DNA from: JAAZPG01 sp012797375
GTDB taxonomy: Bacteria > Acidobacteriota > Aminicenantia > Aminicenantales > UBA4085
Direction of reading: 5' to 3'
Assembly: GCA_937868205.1 (NCBI GenBank)
Contig: CALMMC010000060.1
Span: forward strand, 1-9,996
DNA: 9,996 nucleotides
The notes under the pieces were generated by a model. It was not told the origin of the DNA and searched no databases. It saw nothing but the letters and a program-made list of their open reading frames with translations. How positions within the stretch are numbered: position 1 is the first letter of the stretch; every line of letters begins with the position of its first letter. Both the position numbers and the translations under genes were made by a program. Positions 6,146-9,996 of the stretch are shown here, one piece after another.

Positions 6146-6853
6146 ATGCCTATGATTAACGAAGATCGAAAAATCCAAGACGAAAAGGACGTCCTTTCCG
6201 CTCCCTCGGCGGAAGCGGCCGCGCCCGAGGGCGCGATCCCCGCTCCTCCCGTCGAGCCCGACTCGGCGGGCCGGAAAAAGACGTCCGAGCACCGGAACCA
6301 CAAGAACAACAAGGATCATCAAAAAATCAAGTCTTTGAAAGCGGAAATCGAAGCCCTGAAGAAGGACCTCGAACAACGGACCCGGGAGGCGGCCGCGGCC
6401 CGCGAGGAGGTCGAAACGGCCCGGAAGGAATCCTTGGAATGGAAGGACCGGACTCTGCGGGCCATGGCCGACACGGATAACTTCCGCAAGCGGCTCGAGC
6501 GGGAAAAGGACGAATTCTTCCTCTTCTCCCTTTCCGATATTTTAAAGGAGTTTCTCCAAGTCATCGACAATCTCGAGAGGGCCCTGGACGCCCGGGACGC
6601 TTCCGACGGCTTCCGAGAAGGCGTCGAGCTGATCTGCCGGCAAATGCTCGACCTGGTCGGCAAGCGCGGCGTGACCCTCATCGAGCGCCCCGACGGCCGG
6701 TTCGATCCGAATGTCCACCAAGCCCTCCTGACCGAGGAGGCCGAGGGGATCGAGGAGCCGATGATCGGGGAGGAGCTCCAGAAGGGATACATGCTGAATG
6801 ACCGGCTCTTGCGCCCCGCCCTGGTTAAAGTTTTGATGCCTAAGAAAAACTGA
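6146..6853 (+). CDS. grpE: Nucleotide exchange factor GrpE
   Basis: This cytoplasmic co-chaperone releases ADP from DnaK. The 235-residue protein has a disordered, Ala/Pro-rich N-terminus (1-40), a basic, His/Asn/Lys-rich stretch (43-62), a long coiled coil (about 58-120), then DNFRKRLERE (111-120), DNLERAL (141-147), FDPNVHQAL (186-194) and ELQKGYMLNDR with LLRPALV (210-227). The last forms the beta-wing that contacts the DnaK nucleotide-binding domain. Two in-frame starts are possible, 6146 and 6152. AGGA at 6139-6142 is only three bases from the first but nine from the second, so 6152 may be the true start. It lies five bases after the hrcA stop, and one base separates its stop from the dnaK ATG, indicating translational coupling. 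Confidence 0.95.
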   Translation: MPMINEDRKIQDEKDVLSAPSAEAAAPEGAIPAPPVEPDSAGRKKTSEHRNHKNNKDHQKIKSLKAEIEALKKDLEQRTREAAAAREEVETARKESLEWKDRTLRAMADTDNFRKRLEREKDEFFLFSLSDILKEFLQVIDNLERALDARDASDGFREGVELICRQMLDLVGKRGVTLIERPDGRFDPNVHQALLTEEAEGIEEPMIGEELQKGYMLNDRLLRPALVKVLMPKKN

Positions 6854-6854
6854 C

Positions 6855-8420
6855 ATGAGCCGTGTCATCGGAATCGACTTAGGAACGACGTTTTCCTGCG
6901 TGGCTCACCTGTCGCCCGAAGGTCCCAAGGTCATCCCCAACCTGGAGGGCATGGCGACCACGCCTTCAATGGTCTGTTTCACGTCCGCCGGCGAGATCCT
7001 TGTCGGGAACCTGGCCGCCCGCCAGGCCCTGGCCAATCCCGAAAAGACGATCTTCGCCATCAAGCGGCTCATCGGGAACAAATACAGTTCCCCGGCCGTC
7101 CAGGAGGCGCGGCCGCGGCTGACGTACGGCTTGAGCGAGGCTCCCAACGGCGACGTCTTGATCCGGGCGGGCGACCGAACGATCACCCCCCAAGAAGCGT
7201 CGAGTCACATCCTGGTCTATCTGAAGCGCTGCGCCGAGTCATTTTTCGGCGAGCCCGTCACGGAATGCGTCATCACGGTCCCGGCCCATTTCGACGACCA
7301 TCAACGTCAAGCGACGAAGGATGCCGCCCGCATCGCCGGTCTGGACGTCCTCCGGGTGATCAACGAGCCGACCGCGGCCAGCCTGGCGTACGGGCTCAAC
7401 CGGAATCCCGACGGCGTGGTCGCCGTCTACGATTTCGGCGGAGGGACGTTCGATATCACCCTCCTCGAGATCAGCGGGGGCGTTTTCCATGTCTTGGCGA
7501 CCGCCGGGGACAACTTCCTCGGCGGCGATGATTTCGATCAGAGGATCATCGATCGCCTCCGGGCCGATTTTCTAAGCAAGCACGGGATCGACCTCGGATC
7601 TAATCCCTACAATCTCCAACGCCTGAAGGAAGCGGCCGAGCGGGCCAAGCGGGACCTGTCCTTCACCGCGATCACGGAAGTCAACCTGCCGTTCATCGCC
7701 GCCGACGCATCGGGCTCCAAGCATCTCCAAACCGCGATCACCCGGGCGAACCTGGAGGAATGGACCCGGGACCTGGTGGAGCGGACCCTGCCGCTGATGG
7801 ACAAGGCGCTCCACGAAAGCGGTTTGACGGCGAACAAGGTCGCCGAGATCCTCCTGGTCGGGGGGCAGAGCCGGATGCCCCTGGTCCGGAAAAAAGTCGG
7901 CGAGTTCTTCGGCAAGGATCCGAACACCCAGATCAACCCCGACGAAAGCGTGGCTCTCGGCGCGGCCATTCAGTCCGGCGTTCTCGAGGGCAACGGGGCG
8001 AAGGACATCGTCCTCCTCCTCGATGTGACGTCCTTGTCGCTGGGGATCGAGACGGAGAACGGGGAATTTGAGAAGATCATCGATAAAAACACGACCATTC
8101 CCTGCCGGAAAACGAAATCCTTCACCACGGTCGACGACAACCAGCGGCGGGTTCGGATCCACGTGCTCCAAGGGGAGGGAAGCCGGGCCTTGGAAAACAC
8201 GTCCCTGGCGATGTTCGACCTTGTCGGGATCATGGATGCGGCGGCCGGGGTTCCCCGCATCGACGTGACGTTCGAGATCGACGCCGACGGCATGGTCAGG
8301 GTCTCGGCCCGGGATGTCCTTTCCGGCCGGGAGCAAAAAGTTTCCGTCCACCCCTCTTCGGGTCTGAGCCCGCAGCAAGTCGAAAACATTATCGAGCGGG
8401 AAAAGAAAAAGGCGCACTGA
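6855..8420 (+). CDS. dnaK: Hsp70 chaperone DnaK lacking the C-terminal helical lid
   Basis: This ATP-dependent protein-folding chaperone works with the flanking GrpE and DnaJ. The nucleotide-binding domain looks fully functional: IDLGTTFS (7-14), catalytic K70, INEPTAAS with E171, DFGGGTFD with T198 (193-200) and VGGQSRMP (335-342), nearly at E. coli numbering. The interdomain linker VLLLD (386-390) and the beta substrate-binding domain (about 390-500) are also complete, including NTTIP, HVLQGE and SSGLS. The protein then stops at residue 521 after one short helix rich in Lys/Glu. E. coli-type DnaK is about 610-640 residues, so the alpha-helical lid and acidic tail are absent. The dnaJ ATG follows the stop by 11 bases and no lid-like coding remnant exists, so this is not a visible frameshift. 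A specialised Hsp70 paralogue is possible, but the operon setting favours a DnaK role. Confidence 0.94.
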   Translation: MSRVIGIDLGTTFSCVAHLSPEGPKVIPNLEGMATTPSMVCFTSAGEILVGNLAARQALANPEKTIFAIKRLIGNKYSSPAVQEARPRLTYGLSEAPNGDVLIRAGDRTITPQEASSHILVYLKRCAESFFGEPVTECVITVPAHFDDHQRQATKDAARIAGLDVLRVINEPTAASLAYGLNRNPDGVVAVYDFGGGTFDITLLEISGGVFHVLATAGDNFLGGDDFDQRIIDRLRADFLSKHGIDLGSNPYNLQRLKEAAERAKRDLSFTAITEVNLPFIAADASGSKHLQTAITRANLEEWTRDLVERTLPLMDKALHESGLTANKVAEILLVGGQSRMPLVRKKVGEFFGKDPNTQINPDESVALGAAIQSGVLEGNGAKDIVLLLDVTSLSLGIETENGEFEKIIDKNTTIPCRKTKSFTTVDDNQRRVRIHVLQGEGSRALENTSLAMFDLVGIMDAAAGVPRIDVTFEIDADGMVRVSARDVLSGREQKVSVHPSSGLSPQQVENIIEREKKKAH

Positions 8421-8431
8421 GACGAACGTCC

Positions 8432-9547
8432 ATGGCAAACGAAGACTATTACGAGGTCCTCGGCGTTTCCCGGACGGCCAGCTCCGAGGAAATCAAGAAA
8501 TGCTACCGTCAGCTGGCGATGAAATATCACCCGGACCGCAATCCCGGCGACAAGGACTGCGAGGAGCGGTTCAAGAAGGCGGCTGAAGCGTACAGCGTTC
8601 TGGGCGATCCTCAAAAACGGGAGACGTACGACCGCTTCGGTCCGGACGGCCTGCGCGGCCCGGCCTTCGAGGGATTCTCGGGTTCGATCTTCGAGGAATT
8701 CGAGGACATCCTGGGAAATTTCTTCGGGTTCAATTTCGGCTTCGGCGGAACGGCGAGGCGGCCCCGGGCCGCCCGCGGCCGGGACCTGGGTCTCGGGGTC
8801 GAAATCACCCTCGAGGAGGCGGCCGCCGGCGTCGATAAGGACATCACGATCCAGCGGGCCGAGCTGTGCCCCTCCTGCGGCGGGTCGAAAGCCCGGGCGG
8901 GGACGCGCCCCGCCGTTTGTCCGGCTTGCGGCGGCCGCGGCCAAGTCCGCCGCAGCCAGGGATTTTTCAGCATCGCCAGCCCCTGCGGCAGATGCCGCGG
9001 GACGGGCGAAGTGATCACCGATCCCTGTCCGGATTGCCGCGGCGGCGGCCGTAAAACGCAGAAACGGACCTTGAAAATCCGAATTCCCGCGGGGGTGGCC
9101 GACGGCATCCGCCTTCGGATGACCGGCGAAGGGGAAGCGGGGGACCCGGGGGCGGGCCGGGGGGATCTATACGTGGATATCCGGATCAAGCCTCATGATA
9201 TTTTCGAGCGGGAGGAGAACAACCTGATCTGCGGGCTTTCGCTGTCGTTCAGCCAGGCCGCGCTGGGCGTCACGGCGGAAATCCCCTCTCTTTCGGGCAA
9301 GACGGAAAAGCTCAAAATCCCGGCTGGAGCCCAGTCGGGCGAGATTTTCCGCATAAAAGGATGCGGCTTGAAGGATCTTTCGCGCCACCGGACGGGCGAC
9401 CTGTTCGTCAAGGTGGACGTTCAAACGCCGGCCGAGCTGTCGCGGGAGGAAAAAGAGCTTCTCCGCCGGCTGGCCGAATCGCGGCGGGAAAATCTGGATC
9501 GATTGGAGGCCGGCGCCGTCCGCCGGGCTTCCCCGGGATCCCGGTAG
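8432..9547 (+). CDS. dnaJ: Type I J-domain co-chaperone DnaJ
   Basis: It delivers substrates to DnaK and stimulates its ATPase. The 371-residue protein has all class I parts: a J domain (about 4-70) with HPD at 33-35 and the DPQKRETYDRFG end, then a short Phe/Gly-rich region with an acidic FEEFEDILG patch and FGFNFGFGG. The zinc-finger domain has four complete CxxC pairs (C146/149, C163/166, C185/188, C199/202). Two C-terminal beta substrate-binding domains follow, with RIPAGVADG, RGDLYVDI and GDLFVKVDV. The length is near the family norm (about 370-380). The start at 8432 gives the standard N-terminus (MANEDYYEVLGV), but the SD is weak, suggesting coupling to dnaK termination. The last 30 residues are Arg/Glu-rich and unremarkable. 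Confidence 0.96.
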   Translation: MANEDYYEVLGVSRTASSEEIKKCYRQLAMKYHPDRNPGDKDCEERFKKAAEAYSVLGDPQKRETYDRFGPDGLRGPAFEGFSGSIFEEFEDILGNFFGFNFGFGGTARRPRAARGRDLGLGVEITLEEAAAGVDKDITIQRAELCPSCGGSKARAGTRPAVCPACGGRGQVRRSQGFFSIASPCGRCRGTGEVITDPCPDCRGGGRKTQKRTLKIRIPAGVADGIRLRMTGEGEAGDPGAGRGDLYVDIRIKPHDIFEREENNLICGLSLSFSQAALGVTAEIPSLSGKTEKLKIPAGAQSGEIFRIKGCGLKDLSRHRTGDLFVKVDVQTPAELSREEKELLRRLAESRRENLDRLEAGAVRRASPGSR

Positions 9548-9550
9548 GGC
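9546..9550 (+). promoter_or_regulatory. Shine-Dalgarno supporting a TTG start for rsmE
   Basis: AGGGC (9546-9550) overlaps the dnaJ stop codon and ends four bases before the TTG at 9555. No in-frame ATG exists upstream of the conserved N-terminal block, so this site supports TTG initiation. Confidence 0.5.
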
Positions 9551-9554
9551 ATCC

Positions 9555-9996
9555 TTGACTTCCGAATATTTTTTTCTCCCCCGAGCCGATGTCGAGGGGT
9601 CTTCGGCCGTTCTGCGGGGGGCGGAATACCACCATCTCGCACGGGTGCTTCGGGTCCGTCCCGGCGGCCGCGTCTGGCTTTTCGACGAGGACGGCCGCCG
9701 GTATCGAGCCGAAGCGGCCGCCGTCCGGGAGAAGGAGGAGGAAATCGACCTTTCGATTCTGGAGGTCCTTCCTCCCCGCGGCGTCCGGACGAGGATCATT
9801 CTCGCGCCCGCCCTTCTCAAGACCGGGGCGATGGATGAAGTCATTTTGAAAGCGTGCGAGCTGGGCGCGTCCCGGATATCGCCCGTCGAAAGCGAGCGGT
9901 CGGTCGTCCGGGCCGGGGACCATTCCCGGCGGAAGGGGGAACGCGGGACGCGAGTCGCCCGGGCCCGCCCCCAGCAGGCGCGGGCCGCCCGGGTTC
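9555..9996 (+). CDS. rsmE: 16S rRNA (uracil-1498-N3)-methyltransferase RsmE, 5' part
   Basis: It is predicted to methylate N3 of U1498 in the 16S rRNA decoding region using S-adenosylmethionine. Reading from a TTG start, 147 codons are seen before the window ends. Full-length members are about 230-260 residues. The N-terminal PUA-like domain shows YFFLPRADVEG and then AEYHHLARVLRVRPGGRV (23-40). The start of the SPOUT methyltransferase domain has the typical ALLKTGAMDEVILKACELG (86-104) and SERSVVR (113-119). The SAM-binding knot lies beyond the edge. The gene is seven bases after the dnaJ stop, so it is likely in the heat-shock operon. The last 20 codons fit the family less well than the rest (Gly where Trp is usual at 131, Arg-Pro at 138-139), possibly low-quality contig-end sequence. 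Confidence 0.88.
   Translation, partial: MTSEYFFLPRADVEGSSAVLRGAEYHHLARVLRVRPGGRVWLFDEDGRRYRAEAAAVREKEEEIDLSILEVLPPRGVRTRIILAPALLKTGAMDEVILKACELGASRISPVESERSVVRAGDHSRRKGERGTRVARARPQQARAARV

Noticed and set aside
8400..8431. Frameshift or pseudogene explanation for short DnaK
   Set aside because: No lid-like coding sequence occurs in any frame after the stop, and dnaJ starts 11 bases later with a full-length product.
7572..8944. Two overlapping minus-strand frames (7572-8438 and 7970-8944) opposite dnaK and dnaJ
   Set aside because: They are antisense to highly conserved chaperone domains, overlap each other, and have no SD or family signature.

Overview
The window reads as one end, and possibly the whole, of a contig from a high-GC (mostly G/C third positions) bacterium, probably an uncultured or metagenome-derived one. 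The first 135 bases are not genomic. They are an untrimmed Illumina Nextera P7 adapter with an i7 barcode, preceded by a poly-T run and read noise. The gene set (animal-type split lysine-ketoglutarate reductase and saccharopine dehydrogenase, a MEMO-family protein, and a hrcA-grpE-dnaK-dnaJ operon) would fit an Acidobacteriota or Aminicenantes-like lineage. That placement is a weak inference from gene content and base composition, not a demonstrated assignment.

Layout: 1-135 sequencing artefact. 136-1375 (minus strand) cysS, cysteinyl-tRNA synthetase, cut at its C-terminus by the adapter. 1376-1492 divergent AT-richer intergenic region with a good sigma70 promoter and an imperfect palindrome. 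1493-2803 lysine-2-oxoglutarate reductase, 2835-4157 saccharopine dehydrogenase and 4180-4986 MEMO-family protein form one plus-strand operon. 4987-5093 is a short intergenic region with a near-consensus sigma70 promoter. 5094-9547 hrcA, grpE, dnaK and dnaJ are tightly packed. 9555-9996 is the start of rsmE (16S rRNA m3U1498 methyltransferase), cut by the window edge.

How the genes work together: the first operon should convert lysine plus 2-oxoglutarate to saccharopine and then to glutamate plus aminoadipate semialdehyde. This is done by two separate proteins whose combined order and motifs match the fused animal enzyme AASS. The MEMO gene follows in the same transcription unit, but its usual AMMECR1 and radical-SAM partners are not in the window. 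The second operon encodes the Hsp70 machine: HrcA as repressor, GrpE as exchange factor, DnaK, and a full type I DnaJ.

Most notable points: DnaK is only 521 residues and ends just after the beta substrate-binding domain, so it has no helical lid, although everything around it is intact. No CIRCE operator is visible upstream of hrcA. The adapter leaves open reading frames on both strands and would corrupt automatic gene calls. I found no CRISPR array, mobile element, tRNA or rRNA, and no clearly undescribed multi-gene system. The lidless DnaK operon and the split AASS operon are the best candidates for follow-up.
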